A stretch of 64,000 nt of DNA from Bacteroidota bacterium (GCA_023458555.1 JAEWYS010000011.1:25259-89258); one strand, 5' to 3'; shown: positions 6,604 through 15,140, counted from the first letter of the stretch. Program-made: numbers and translations. Notes: generated from the sequence alone by a model not told the origin.

Positions 6604-9292
6604 ACCACTGAAAAACAAATTCGGTAACGTATTGCTGTTGCCCGTCCGGGCTCAGCAACTGCCGGCCAGCCGGGAGCATTTCGGAAAGCACAAGAAAACG
6701 GGGCACTTTTCGCAGCATCTTCTCAAACAGCCCGATCAGCAAAGGGTTTTTAAAGGAAATATATTGCGGCTTATAGTCATCTTTGCCGATACTTCCCTTT
6801 TCCTCCCCGGACAATGTTGCGTATTCCTGGCTTGTCGTTACCGAGGCAAACACTTCTTCCGGTATGGCATGCAGCTGTCTCCATTCATTCAGCCGGAGCA
6901 GATAATCCCAGTCAGGCTCCTGACTGCTCCTGTGAGGCAGAGCGGTTCGCGCTATCTTCCAGGATTTGCGCTGCAGGATCAGCTTATCTTCGTATACGAT
7001 CCTTGGAAACACCAATATATCGGTCAGTGCCCGGTTTTCATACAAATGCAGGTTAACAGCTCTGGTCAGCGGAGTCGTATAGATATAGGCAGCCGGTGAA
7101 AAACGTTCGAGCAACTGAAAAAACGGGGACCGTGTATTGATATTCTGAAGCCCCAGATCAACTACACAGACTGTCTGCCCCGAGATAGCGTGAATGAGCT
7201 TCAGCGTCCGATGTTCCTGATCGGCAGTAACCAGTATATCTCCGGCCTGAAGCTGTTTCTCCCCGGAAAAACTGTAATGACCTTCGGGAACCGCTATTTC
7301 GTATTCGAGCAGTGGCGGATGCAGATTTGCGTTGAAATAGGACGCGTCGGTATTTTCGGCCATCAGGCTACCCTCGCCGATCCGGCTGTTCCATATCCGC
7401 AGCTCTTCGGTAATTTCAGCGGGAAACAGGTGCAGAAACCTGCCTGCAAGCTTGCCATAACCGGGAAATGTTGTATTGATGACTGCTTTTACTGTCTGAC
7501 CGTTTTCCTCATACAATTGTAAAAAGGCGCCCAGTGATATCGTTCCGGTATCGCTGTTTTCATCCGGGCAACGTTGATTGGCCTCTGCCAGATCCTCAGA
7601 CAGGATATGTATTTCATGAAAAGGATCCGGGCTCCGAAGCATCCCACGCTCTGCGATAAACCTTCCCCAGGCCTCATTTATCCGCTCTCGCTGATCAGCA
7701 GCTTCATTTAGTCCGTCAGCCACACCGGTACGCTTATTCTTCGCGGGTATTTCTACATCTTTGTAATACATTTCGTAAAACGTGAGGAGAGGAATCTGGC
7801 TTTCTTTTCCATACTTCTGAAGAAAATAACGGTACATTCTTTCCTTTCCCCGGCGCTGCACTTCAAAACGTTTCAGCATATGCAGCAACTGAGCCAATTG
7901 TCCGATCAGCGGCTTCACCTGCGATCCGGCTATCCGGAACGGCTGTTTCCATGTCGTATCCTCATAAAAAAGGTGCTCCGGTGCATACTGAAAATCCAGC
8001 GCAGTAACTTTTCTGAATACAACCTCTCCGGTGACGGTTTCCTCTTCTTTCGCATCCTCTTTCAGTCTGTCCAGCACCTGTATGCAATAGCCGCGAAAAG
8101 CCTGATACGTTTCTGTCTGAATCCTTTGACGTTGATCAAGGGAAACCTCTGCATACTGCCCGGCAGCTTTCCTCATCCGGCCAAGCAGATCAGCAAGCTC
8201 ATACACAAAAGGATGCCTGATACCTGAATCGTGGAGAAAACAGCGTAATTTACTATCCCAGTCAGGATCAGTACCGGATACAGGAATATTCCATTCCAGA
8301 AATCCGTATCCCAGCAGCTGCAAAAGGTAGTTGTCAGCCTGATCAAAAGAAGCATCCAGATAATCCTGCACCAATATACCGGACAGATAACGCACGGTAA
8401 CCGACTGTCCGGCAGCATTCATCAGTTCCATAATCAGCTCCCTGAGCGGGTGCACCGGTATACGCTGAAAGGATTCGGCATTGTGATGATTGGTCAGAAA
8501 ACAATAATTCGCTCCGTCTTTCCGGACAGACGGATTGAGCCGGACAGGCATATGTACAGAGACCTCCGGCAAACGGATCAGCAGTTCTTTGAGATAGGCA
8601 TACAGATAATTATTGAGCCGGATATGACTGATAATGCCTCCTGTCTCTTCGTTCTCCGGAAGTAATATGTATGTGTCGTCTTCCGACAACCTGCCTGCAG
8701 CCAGACTGGTAAACGTGCTGAACGGAGATGTTTTGGCATACATTCTTGTCACGTACTTGAGAAGACCGTTTTCTGCCTGCTGTGTTTTCTTGTTGCGCTC
8801 TCCCCTGCCGGCAAGCAAATAGCTGTCTATATTATTCAGCAACGAATTGCTGGACAGCAACAGACCTTTTCTTAGTTTTTCATCCTTCGCCAGCCGATAC
8901 AGATGATGCCTGCACTGCTCGTATTCTTCCTGCAAAGTCTGCTCTCCCCGCTTCCGCAGCATTTCCATAACGGAAAAAATCTCCCGATACCCGGCAAGCA
9001 GATACGACAGATCCGGCGTCAGCCAGCTTACCGGGACATCCTGAACAGTAACCCCTCTTCTGTTGAATACATCTCTTCGCAACCGGATCAGGCTTTGTTT
9101 ACTATCATTGTCAGCTGCTTCCGGAATCATTTTGTACAACATCACACTCAGATTTTCGCTGATCATCTGCAACTGTTTTTTCGCGGCAGCATAACGGGTC
9201 AGCAATTCACAGGTATCCTGCAATTCCATAGTACGAAGCTCCTGTACAGCCCCGCCTGCCATACGAATCAGTATATGAGGAAAAATTTTCAT
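6590..9292 (-). CDS. LanB glutamylation subunit (Lant_dehydr_N)
   Basis: A 900-residue lantibiotic dehydratase N-terminal protein. Family members use glutamyl-tRNA to glutamylate Ser and Thr of the precursor peptide. Visible family traits are the opening FPHILIRMAG, the segment KYVTRMYAKTSPFSTFTS near residue 200, and FPRIVYEDKLILQRKSW toward the C-terminus. It lacks the elimination domain, which is supplied by the next gene, so the pair replaces one NisB-like enzyme. The stand-alone half is longer than the matching part of NisB. It starts at ATG 7 bp after the HlyD-family stop, consistent with one operon. The product probably works in a cytoplasmic complex with the elimination subunit and the cyclase. 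Confidence 0.92.
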   Translation of the reverse strand: MKIFPHILIRMAGGAVQELRTMELQDTCELLTRYAAAKKQLQMISENLSVMLYKMIPEAADNDSKQSLIRLRRDVFNRRGVTVQDVPVSWLTPDLSYLLAGYREIFSVMEMLRKRGEQTLQEEYEQCRHHLYRLAKDEKLRKGLLLSSNSLLNNIDSYLLAGRGERNKKTQQAENGLLKYVTRMYAKTSPFSTFTSLAAGRLSEDDTYILLPENEETGGIISHIRLNNYLYAYLKELLIRLPEVSVHMPVRLNPSVRKDGANYCFLTNHHNAESFQRIPVHPLRELIMELMNAAGQSVTVRYLSGILVQDYLDASFDQADNYLLQLLGYGFLEWNIPVSGTDPDWDSKLRCFLHDSGIRHPFVYELADLLGRMRKAAGQYAEVSLDQRQRIQTETYQAFRGYCIQVLDRLKEDAKEEETVTGEVVFRKVTALDFQYAPEHLFYEDTTWKQPFRIAGSQVKPLIGQLAQLLHMLKRFEVQRRGKERMYRYFLQKYGKESQIPLLTFYEMYYKDVEIPAKNKRTGVADGLNEAADQRERINEAWGRFIAERGMLRSPDPFHEIHILSEDLAEANQRCPDENSDTGTISLGAFLQLYEENGQTVKAVINTTFPGYGKLAGRFLHLFPAEITEELRIWNSRIGEGSLMAENTDASYFNANLHPPLLEYEIAVPEGHYSFSGEKQLQAGDILVTADQEHRTLKLIHAISGQTVCVVDLGLQNINTRSPFFQLLERFSPAAYIYTTPLTRAVNLHLYENRALTDILVFPRIVYEDKLILQRKSWKIARTALPHRSSQEPDWDYLLRLNEWRQLHAIPEEVFASVTTSQEYATLSGEEKGSIGKDDYKPQYISFKNPLLIGLFEKMLRKVPRFLVLSEMLPAGRQLLSPDGQQQYVTEFVFQWYDSE

Positions 9293-9299
9293 AAACGGA

Positions 9300-10595
9300 T
9301 TATGTTAAAGAGTTTTTCAGCAGCTTCCTGAGTTTGTTAAAAATTCTGTCCAGAATACTCAGCTGCTCGGTAATAATCTCGGCACTACCCTTCATTTCCG
9401 GTTTGAAGTCAAGCTGCCGGTTGTAGCTTGTATATAACCCCCTGGTCAGGACAACCGTGATCTTGTATTTATTTTCTCTGGCTACAGGAGATATAGCTAC
9501 CACCTTGCCCATGAGCTGGCCATACTGCTCATGCGGATAATCATATACCTGAATCCTTGCTTTCTGCCCCTGACGTATCTTACCCAGACCATCTGAAGAC
9601 AGATAGACAATACCACTCAGCTCACGCCCCGAAGGCACAATCGCAAACAGCTCCTCTCCAGATACTACATACTGATTATCAGACCAGTTTCCGAGAAAAG
9701 ATACCTCACCGCTCACCGGGGCTTTCAGAAGATAGTTTTGCTCCCATTGATTGGTCAGGTTCCGGATATTGTTAATAATGTGCCGGGCTGTCAGAATATA
9801 ATTGCGTTTCTGCTCACTGTATTCATATTCCATGTCCAGCAGCATTTTTCTGCTTTCCATAAGCATAACCCGATGATCTGCCAGGGAACGGTTGATACTC
9901 TCATGTTCCCTCTGCTTCTGGAGCCACAGGTCTTCGGTATTTTTAAATTCCATTTTACTGATTACCCTGCCTTCATACAGCACTTTGTCCGTTTCGTATC
10001 GCTCCTCCGCATTTTTAAGTTCCAGCCGGACCAGTCCGAGTTGCTTTTGTATGATACCGGTCAGAGACTGATAATTTTCTATCTGCCCCCGTAAATTGCT
10101 TATTCTGTCTGTGAAATAAGCAGTACGCATAAATACCTGAAAATCCTTGCACGCTTTGCGAAGGTTATTGTATTCCTGCTGCATTTCTCCGGCAATAAGC
10201 TCCTTATCGAGCCAGTCAGCGCTATATTGTTCAGGATTCTCGTAAAAAGCGTCAAATCCTGCGACCAGGCTGTTCAGAAATGCGATATTATCCGCAGCGC
10301 TTGGGTTTTCCATTTCAGCCAGCATATCACCCGCTTGCACATGCTGCCCCTCACGGACATAAATTTTGCGGATTCTGCCGCTGTTGCGTACCACTGTTTT
10401 TGCCGGCGGCACTGTCGTAGTCAGCATTATTTCACCGGCTATCACATCCGGATAATAAACAAAGGAGGAAATAAGCAATACGATCAGTATGGCTGCCAAT
10501 ACAGTCGCAATACCCCAGCGCACAATCCACGAGGGCACCGCCCCCATGATTTCCTGTACTTCTTCGCTTCTCAGTTCTATTGTTTCCTGTGTCAT
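9300..10595 (-). CDS. HlyD-family membrane fusion protein
   Basis: A 431-residue periplasmic adaptor. One membrane segment lies near residues 26-48 (TVLAAILIVLLISSFVYY), followed by a biotinyl-lipoyl-like half (VRNSGRIRKIYVREGQHVQ), a long coiled coil (about residues 110-280) and the second half (LLKAPVSGEVSFLG) leading to the beta-barrel and C-terminal part. Such proteins link an inner-membrane ABC exporter to an outer-membrane TolC-like channel; no TolC gene is in this window. Its start overlaps the stop of the upstream ABC exporter gene by 4 bp (ATGA), and the glutamylation gene follows after 7 bp. It should export the mature lanthipeptide across the Gram-negative envelope. Confidence 0.9.
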   Translation of the reverse strand: MTQETIELRSEEVQEIMGAVPSWIVRWGIATVLAAILIVLLISSFVYYPDVIAGEIMLTTTVPPAKTVVRNSGRIRKIYVREGQHVQAGDMLAEMENPSAADNIAFLNSLVAGFDAFYENPEQYSADWLDKELIAGEMQQEYNNLRKACKDFQVFMRTAYFTDRISNLRGQIENYQSLTGIIQKQLGLVRLELKNAEERYETDKVLYEGRVISKMEFKNTEDLWLQKQREHESINRSLADHRVMLMESRKMLLDMEYEYSEQKRNYILTARHIINNIRNLTNQWEQNYLLKAPVSGEVSFLGNWSDNQYVVSGEELFAIVPSGRELSGIVYLSSDGLGKIRQGQKARIQVYDYPHEQYGQLMGKVVAISPVARENKYKITVVLTRGLYTSYNRQLDFKPEMKGSAEIITEQLSILDRIFNKLRKLLKNSLT

Positions 10596-12787
10596 CCGTT
10601 TCCCAGTTCCAGTTGATTCTTCACCAGGTGAAAATAAGCGCCCTTTCTCGCGGCCAGTTCATCATGCGTACCTTTCTCAATCACCCGCCCCTGATCCAGC
10701 ACCACAATCTGATCAGCATTTTTCACCGTACTCAGCCGGTGAGCAATAACAATGGCCGTCCTGCCCTTAAAAAAAATATCAAGATTTTTCATTATAATCT
10801 TTTCATTATGAGCATCCAGCGCACTGGTTGCTTCATCAAAAAAGATAAACTCAGGATCTTTATATACTGCACGCGCTATAAGCAGACGCTGCTTCTGTCC
10901 TCCGCTCATGCCCACACCGTTCCGGCCGATCATGGTATGAAAGCCCAGTGGCATGGAATCCACAAAATCCCGGATATTGGCAGTATGTACCGCATGAAGC
11001 AGGCGCTGCCGGTCAGTAGCTTCACCGCTTACCGCCACGTTTTCAGCTACTGTATCCGAAAAGATATACCCTTCCTGCATAACTGCTCCGCACTTCTCTC
11101 TCCATACTCTGGCAGCAATATTGTCCAGATGAATGCCCCCTACTCTGATTTCTCCGGAAACAGGAGTGTAAAACTTCAGAAGCAGCTTCATCAGCGTGGT
11201 CTTTCCGCTACCGCTGGCCCCCACAATAGCGGTCACTTTGCCGTAAGGAATATCCAGATCAAGATTCCGGATCACCAGCTCCGGATTTCCGGGATAACCA
11301 AAACAAAGATCCCGTATCCGTATATCCAGAATCTCCGGCAAAATGGCAACTTTAGGTACCTGATCATCTTCTTCATTTTGGGCGCTGTGTATTTCCCCCA
11401 GCCTCTCCATACTGATTCTGGCGTCCTGCACGGAACGAATCATTGTAATCAGCTGAAGTATGGGGCCGTTGAGCTGACCGATCATATACGATACAGCCAG
11501 CATCATCCCCAGTGTGATTTCACCCTCTATGACCAGCTTGGCTGAGAAGAATGTAATAAGGATATTTTTGACCTCATTGATAAAAAGTGAGCCTCCCTCC
11601 TGGGCCTGTTTCAGCGCAAGGCTTTTTACACTGACTTTAAAAAGCCTTGCTCTGGTACGTTCCCATTTCCAGCGGCGGGGCAATTCGGCATTGTGCAGCC
11701 TGATTTCCTGTATGCCATTGACCAGCTCAATAAGGTTGCTGGTATTTTCACCGGAATGATCAAAACGCTTATAATCCAGCGTACGCCGCTTTTCCAGGAA
11801 TATAAAAATCCAGATAAAATAAATGATGCTGCCTGCCAGAAAGATCAGAAAAATCTGCGTATTGTACAGCGCAATCACAAAACCATAGGTACCGATCGTC
11901 ACCGCGGCAAAAAACAGATCAATCACCGTAGTAGTCAGGAAATATTCGATACTGTTGTGATCGTATATCCGCTGGAGTATGTCGCCCGTATGCTTCCGCT
12001 CAAAAAAAGTCATGGGCAGTTTCATGACTTTGATCAGAAAGTCGGAAATCACTGCTATGTTTATTCTGGTTCCCAGATGCAGGATAATCCAGTTACGTAT
12101 AAAATCTACTGCTGTGCGCCCGACAAAAAGCATGATCTGCGCAATCAGAATCAGGTAGACAAAGCTCATATCCTGATTGGTAATACCTACATCGACAATA
12201 GACTGGGTAAGAAAAGGAAATACAAGCTGGAGTATGCTTACCGCAATCACTCCCAGAAAGAGCTGAGTGATAAGATTTTTGTAACTGACCAGATACCTGA
12301 GGAGGAAGCGCATGTTGAATTGCCGGTTTTCCGTATCATCTTCCTGATCATGAAACCCGGGTGTCGGTTCCAGCAAAAGCAGAACTCCTTCTTCAGCATC
12401 AGACGCTCCTCCTGTCCAGCCTTTGATAAATTCCTCTCTGGTATAGACAGCCTTGCCAAATGAGGGATCAGCCACATGTACCTTTGAAGCGCTTGCTTTG
12501 TAAACGACTACATAATGGTTACCCATCCAGTGTGCAATACAGGGCAACGGCACTTCGCCATGCAGCTGACGAAAATCCGAGCGGATGGCCAGCGACCGAA
12601 AGCCCGTTTTTTCAGACAAAATACTCAGTCCGTTAACAGACAGTCCAATACGGGAAATTTCGCTTATCTCCTTAAGCCTGCGAAGTGATATGCTTTTGCC
12701 ATACCGCTTCGCAATCATACGCAGACACGTCGGGCCACAATCGGTTGTATCGTGCTGCCTGAAAAAAGGGAAACGGTCAATAATCAT
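10592..12787 (-). CDS. C39 peptidase-containing ABC exporter (LanT)
   Basis: A 731-residue bacteriocin-processing exporter. The N-terminal C39 peptidase has the triad Cys17 (TTDCGPTCL), His91 (GNHYVVV) and Asp107 (VADPSFG). It is followed by a six-helix transmembrane domain (about 165-440) and a nucleotide-binding domain with Walker A GASGSGKTT (about 520), signature MSGGQKQR (about 627) and Walker B FIFFDEATSALD (about 645). In the family the peptidase cuts the leader after a double-glycine-type motif while exporting the core, so no separate LanP protease is needed. Four-base ATGA overlaps join it to the cyclase gene upstream and the HlyD-family gene downstream. All catalytic residues are intact. 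Confidence 0.95.
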   Translation of the reverse strand: MIIDRFPFFRQHDTTDCGPTCLRMIAKRYGKSISLRRLKEISEISRIGLSVNGLSILSEKTGFRSLAIRSDFRQLHGEVPLPCIAHWMGNHYVVVYKASASKVHVADPSFGKAVYTREEFIKGWTGGASDAEEGVLLLLEPTPGFHDQEDDTENRQFNMRFLLRYLVSYKNLITQLFLGVIAVSILQLVFPFLTQSIVDVGITNQDMSFVYLILIAQIMLFVGRTAVDFIRNWIILHLGTRINIAVISDFLIKVMKLPMTFFERKHTGDILQRIYDHNSIEYFLTTTVIDLFFAAVTIGTYGFVIALYNTQIFLIFLAGSIIYFIWIFIFLEKRRTLDYKRFDHSGENTSNLIELVNGIQEIRLHNAELPRRWKWERTRARLFKVSVKSLALKQAQEGGSLFINEVKNILITFFSAKLVIEGEITLGMMLAVSYMIGQLNGPILQLITMIRSVQDARISMERLGEIHSAQNEEDDQVPKVAILPEILDIRIRDLCFGYPGNPELVIRNLDLDIPYGKVTAIVGASGSGKTTLMKLLLKFYTPVSGEIRVGGIHLDNIAARVWREKCGAVMQEGYIFSDTVAENVAVSGEATDRQRLLHAVHTANIRDFVDSMPLGFHTMIGRNGVGMSGGQKQRLLIARAVYKDPEFIFFDEATSALDAHNEKIIMKNLDIFFKGRTAIVIAHRLSTVKNADQIVVLDQGRVIEKGTHDELAARKGAYFHLVKNQLELGNG

Positions 12788-14769
12788 ATGCCGGCAGAAT
12801 TGATTTGATGTTTTTGAAATAAGTCGCAGACTATGTCAGGTTCAGTCAGAATACCAGCCTGTATAAGATACCGGAGCTGCGTTATCAGCAGTTGTCTCTG
12901 GTCATCGGTATCTGCCATGGTCAGGATGTCCGATATCGGCTGTGGCTGTGCAAACATTTCCAGCAACCGGTATACCTGTGACTGGACAGAAAGCTCTTTC
13001 ACGCCCTGAAAAGTCGGTATGAGCAGATAATGTACTTCACTGTTTCTGCCCGGATCTGGCCTTGTCCGCATCCGGATATCCGGATTCACATGCAGGCTCA
13101 GCCCTGCCAGTTCCCGGTCACTAAGCTGATTCAGTCGTTCCGCATTCTCCATGCAGACAGCTCCTTTTACATACATCAGCACATGATTTCCATACAAATG
13201 ATCCATCTGATTTTTTTCGGCTTCCAGTCCGTAAAAGATTTCAACAGAAGTATCTGCAGGAGTCTTATCAGTCAGCACCTGCTTCATCCACTCCTCAAAG
13301 CGTTCTTTCAGGCACAGATTTTCCGGATTGTGTGATAGCCATTCATCAAGTTTTTCCGGGCTGATACCGGACAAGGCAGAAAGAGTCCGTGGATAGGCTT
13401 TTTCCAGCACAGCATACCGGAGTGATGACGGGGTTATGGCTAAATAAGAATATGAACTTTTATCAGGTATACGCTCCGCAGGCTTATGCAATCTGGGTAA
13501 CAAGACCGATTCGGTATGGATCGGATCGAGCAGCCTGAGATAAAAATACCCGATCCCTGCTATACCCGTAAACAGACTGAGATCTTCTATCTCGGGATAA
13601 TGTGGCGATCCGCAACGGTAATATCCCGTTTTTTCATAATGCTGCAGGGACTTTTCCCCTGCCAGCAAGGCAGTATTCAGGTAACTTTCACGGCCTGTAA
13701 GGCGATAAGCCTCTGTCAGCAGCTCCATGTTACCTCCTGTACCGTGACATAAGGTATAGGAAAGAAAAGGGTTTTCCGTCTCTATATCTGTTTCAATAGT
13801 TTTACGGATAGCCTGTTGAACCTCTCGCTCATATATTTCATGCTCAGTCAGCAATTCGCAGGCCCGGAGCCTGGTCAGCCCTACTCCTGCCGCGCCATGG
13901 CACCATGCATTCAGATTACCTGCCGTATCAAAAGCTGACAGATCGCCTGATTTCAGCGCTTTTCTGAACCTGCGGAAGGTCTCGTCTGCCGAAATACTGG
14001 TACGGAAATCCGGCCAGTTATTCAGCTTTTCGTGGTAGTGGGAAGCTTCATATATAAATCCTTGTACGGCCAGCTCATAAAAAGCCTGATTCTGAACATA
14101 GTAACCAGTTTCCAGCAAAGCGAAAGTGATTCCGGATACGCCGTGGGAAAAGCCACAGAGTCCCCGGATATTATGATGCGAACGATCCCAGCAGATACCC
14201 TTTTGTCCATGCCAGAAACCATTTATAAGATAGCCGGCCAGTCTGTCAATATATGCGTACAGGCGATGATCAGAAGTATGATTGTGCATATGCAGCAGCG
14301 CCAGCAACACCCCGGCTGCCCCGGTAAGCATTTCGCAGGGTATATTCTGATCGCCTATACGTTCAAGACAATGAAAAGCAATGCGCAGCGCTTCGTCCCT
14401 GTACACATCCTTACCGCTTATTTCATGCACCCTGATCAGACAATAAGCCGTACCCATGCTGCCGGTATAGAATGACCACCTGTAATCTTCAGTGCGATGC
14501 AAATGGCCGATAAGCCTGTCAGCTCCCGCCTCGGCAACAGCCCTGTATTGCCGGTCGCCGGTATATCTATAGAGTGCTGCAAAAAACAGCACAATACCTG
14601 CGCTTCCGGAGTAAAGACAATGACGCTCTTCCATAGTCGGCGCAGAAAAATTGTTTGCTTTCAGGGTTTTCCAGCCTGTTCCTTCGGGAGTCACCATAGC
14701 CTGCTCACCGAGCTGTCGGGCTATGCGCAAAAGTTCGGTGTAAAGCCGTTCTCTGATACTGTGAGCCAT
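12784..14769 (-). CDS. LanC cyclase with extra C-terminal domain
   Basis: A 661-residue protein. Residues 1 to about 418 are a LanC-like alpha/alpha toroid with the repeated Gly motifs (YSGSAGIV, YTGSMGTA, LTGAAGVL, GFSHGVSGI, WCHGAAGVGL, LCHGTGG, LFTGIAGIG). Zinc ligands are Cys290, Cys341 and His342, with His209 as the likely catalytic histidine. LanC adds Cys thiols to dehydrated residues to form (methyl)lanthionine. LanC proteins usually have about 400-420 residues. Here about 240 more follow, ending in a winged-helix-like segment (about 595-645, VYRLLEMFAQPQPISDIL then LRYLIQAGILTEP). That resembles the tail of the cluster methyltransferase and may bind the leader. It is first of the enzyme genes, after a hairpin behind the precursor gene. 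Confidence 0.9.
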   Translation of the reverse strand: MAHSIRERLYTELLRIARQLGEQAMVTPEGTGWKTLKANNFSAPTMEERHCLYSGSAGIVLFFAALYRYTGDRQYRAVAEAGADRLIGHLHRTEDYRWSFYTGSMGTAYCLIRVHEISGKDVYRDEALRIAFHCLERIGDQNIPCEMLTGAAGVLLALLHMHNHTSDHRLYAYIDRLAGYLINGFWHGQKGICWDRSHHNIRGLCGFSHGVSGITFALLETGYYVQNQAFYELAVQGFIYEASHYHEKLNNWPDFRTSISADETFRRFRKALKSGDLSAFDTAGNLNAWCHGAAGVGLTRLRACELLTEHEIYEREVQQAIRKTIETDIETENPFLSYTLCHGTGGNMELLTEAYRLTGRESYLNTALLAGEKSLQHYEKTGYYRCGSPHYPEIEDLSLFTGIAGIGYFYLRLLDPIHTESVLLPRLHKPAERIPDKSSYSYLAITPSSLRYAVLEKAYPRTLSALSGISPEKLDEWLSHNPENLCLKERFEEWMKQVLTDKTPADTSVEIFYGLEAEKNQMDHLYGNHVLMYVKGAVCMENAERLNQLSDRELAGLSLHVNPDIRMRTRPDPGRNSEVHYLLIPTFQGVKELSVQSQVYRLLEMFAQPQPISDILTMADTDDQRQLLITQLRYLIQAGILTEPDIVCDLFQKHQINSAGI

Positions 14770-14798
14770 AAAAAAAGTATCTGTATAAAGTGTACATA

Positions 14799-14827
14799 TT
14801 CGGGAGAAGCATTCAGCTTCTCCCGAA
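14799..14827 (-). promoter_or_regulatory. Hairpin between precursor and enzyme genes
   Basis: CGGGAGAAGC (14801-14810) and GCTTCTCCCG (14816-14825) form a perfect 10-bp stem with a 5-nt loop, extendable by two A-T pairs. It lies between the precursor stop and the cyclase start. On the minus strand no T-run follows, so partial termination or mRNA stabilisation of the precursor transcript, as is common behind lanA genes, is more likely than full termination. Confidence 0.6.
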
Positions 14828-14835
14828 AAAACAGA

Positions 14836-15036
14836 TTAAAATAAAGCGACTTTTACATCACAATTGTTCCAGCGCGTATTGCTGCAGCAATCATGCAATT
14901 TGTCTTCCGACTTTACAGTATGCGTTTCGTGAGAACCGATGGCGGCTGCACCCAATGCTCCGAACACATTCTCATTGCTGGTTACAAAGCTCTGAACTTT
15001 GAAATCATCCAGTGACAGTTTCTTTTTAGAAGTCAT
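14836..15036 (-). CDS. Lanthipeptide precursor (LanA)
   Basis: A 66-residue peptide. Residues 1-20 (KKLSLDDFKVQSFVTS) match the conserved leader of Bacteroidota class I lanthipeptide and natural-product precursors. A Gly/Ala-rich junction (GALGAAAIG, 26-34) holds the likely C39 cleavage site, either the GA motif at 29-30 or the AIG-S boundary at 34-35; I cannot decide between them. The predicted core from about residue 35 has Ser35, Thr38, Thr40, Ser43, Ser52 and Thr54 as dehydration sites, Cys50, Cys51 and Cys59 as ring donors, and His36, His39 and His48. Three thioether rings are possible at most. It has its own promoter flanked by two operator palindromes, with a start at ATG 15036 and an A-rich leader without a Shine-Dalgarno site. 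Confidence 0.9.
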   Translation of the reverse strand: MTSKKKLSLDDFKVQSFVTSNENVFGALGAAAIGSHETHTVKSEDKLHDCCSNTRWNNCDVKVALF

Positions 15037-15095
15037 AGTAAAAAAGTTTGAAAATTAAATGCCTACTCTTTCAGGTTTTCGGCTTTCCCTTTTGT

Positions 15096-15110
15096 TGCAA
15101 CAATGATTCA
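15096..15110. promoter_or_regulatory. 7-1-7 operator copy 3 at lanA promoter
   Basis: TGCAACAATGATTCA is the most diverged copy (two mismatches within the palindrome). Read on the minus strand it overlaps the end of the lanA -7 box by two bases and extends over the predicted transcription start, the same placement as copies 1 and 2. Confidence 0.6.
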
Positions 15111-15116
15111 AATATA
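15109..15116 (-). promoter_or_regulatory. lanA promoter -7 box TATATTTG
   Basis: On the minus strand the sequence TATATTTG matches the Bacteroidota -7 consensus TAnnTTTG, about 70 nt upstream of the precursor ATG. It sits between two operator palindromes. A TTG-type -33 box at the usual 19-21 bp is not clear; that position lies in operator copy 4, so the promoter may be weak or activator-dependent. Confidence 0.55.
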
Positions 15117-15125
15117 CCAATAATT

Positions 15126-15140
15126 TGCAACAATGTTGCA
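15126..15140. promoter_or_regulatory. 7-1-7 operator copy 4 (perfect palindrome)
   Basis: TGCAACAATGTTGCA is a perfect 7-bp inverted repeat about one central base and gives the consensus for the set. Its centre is 30 bp from copy 3, about three helical turns. It overlaps the -33 region of the lanA promoter. The downstream context ATAAACAA is also shared with copy 2. Confidence 0.7.

Noticed and set aside
11693..12463. 256-residue plus-strand frame opposite the ABC exporter
   Set aside because: Antisense of the transmembrane domain of a fully intact exporter; no leader or context.
14022..14475. Plus- and minus-strand frames inside the LanC gene
   Set aside because: Shadows of the LanC toroid domain, which has all zinc ligands in the main frame.
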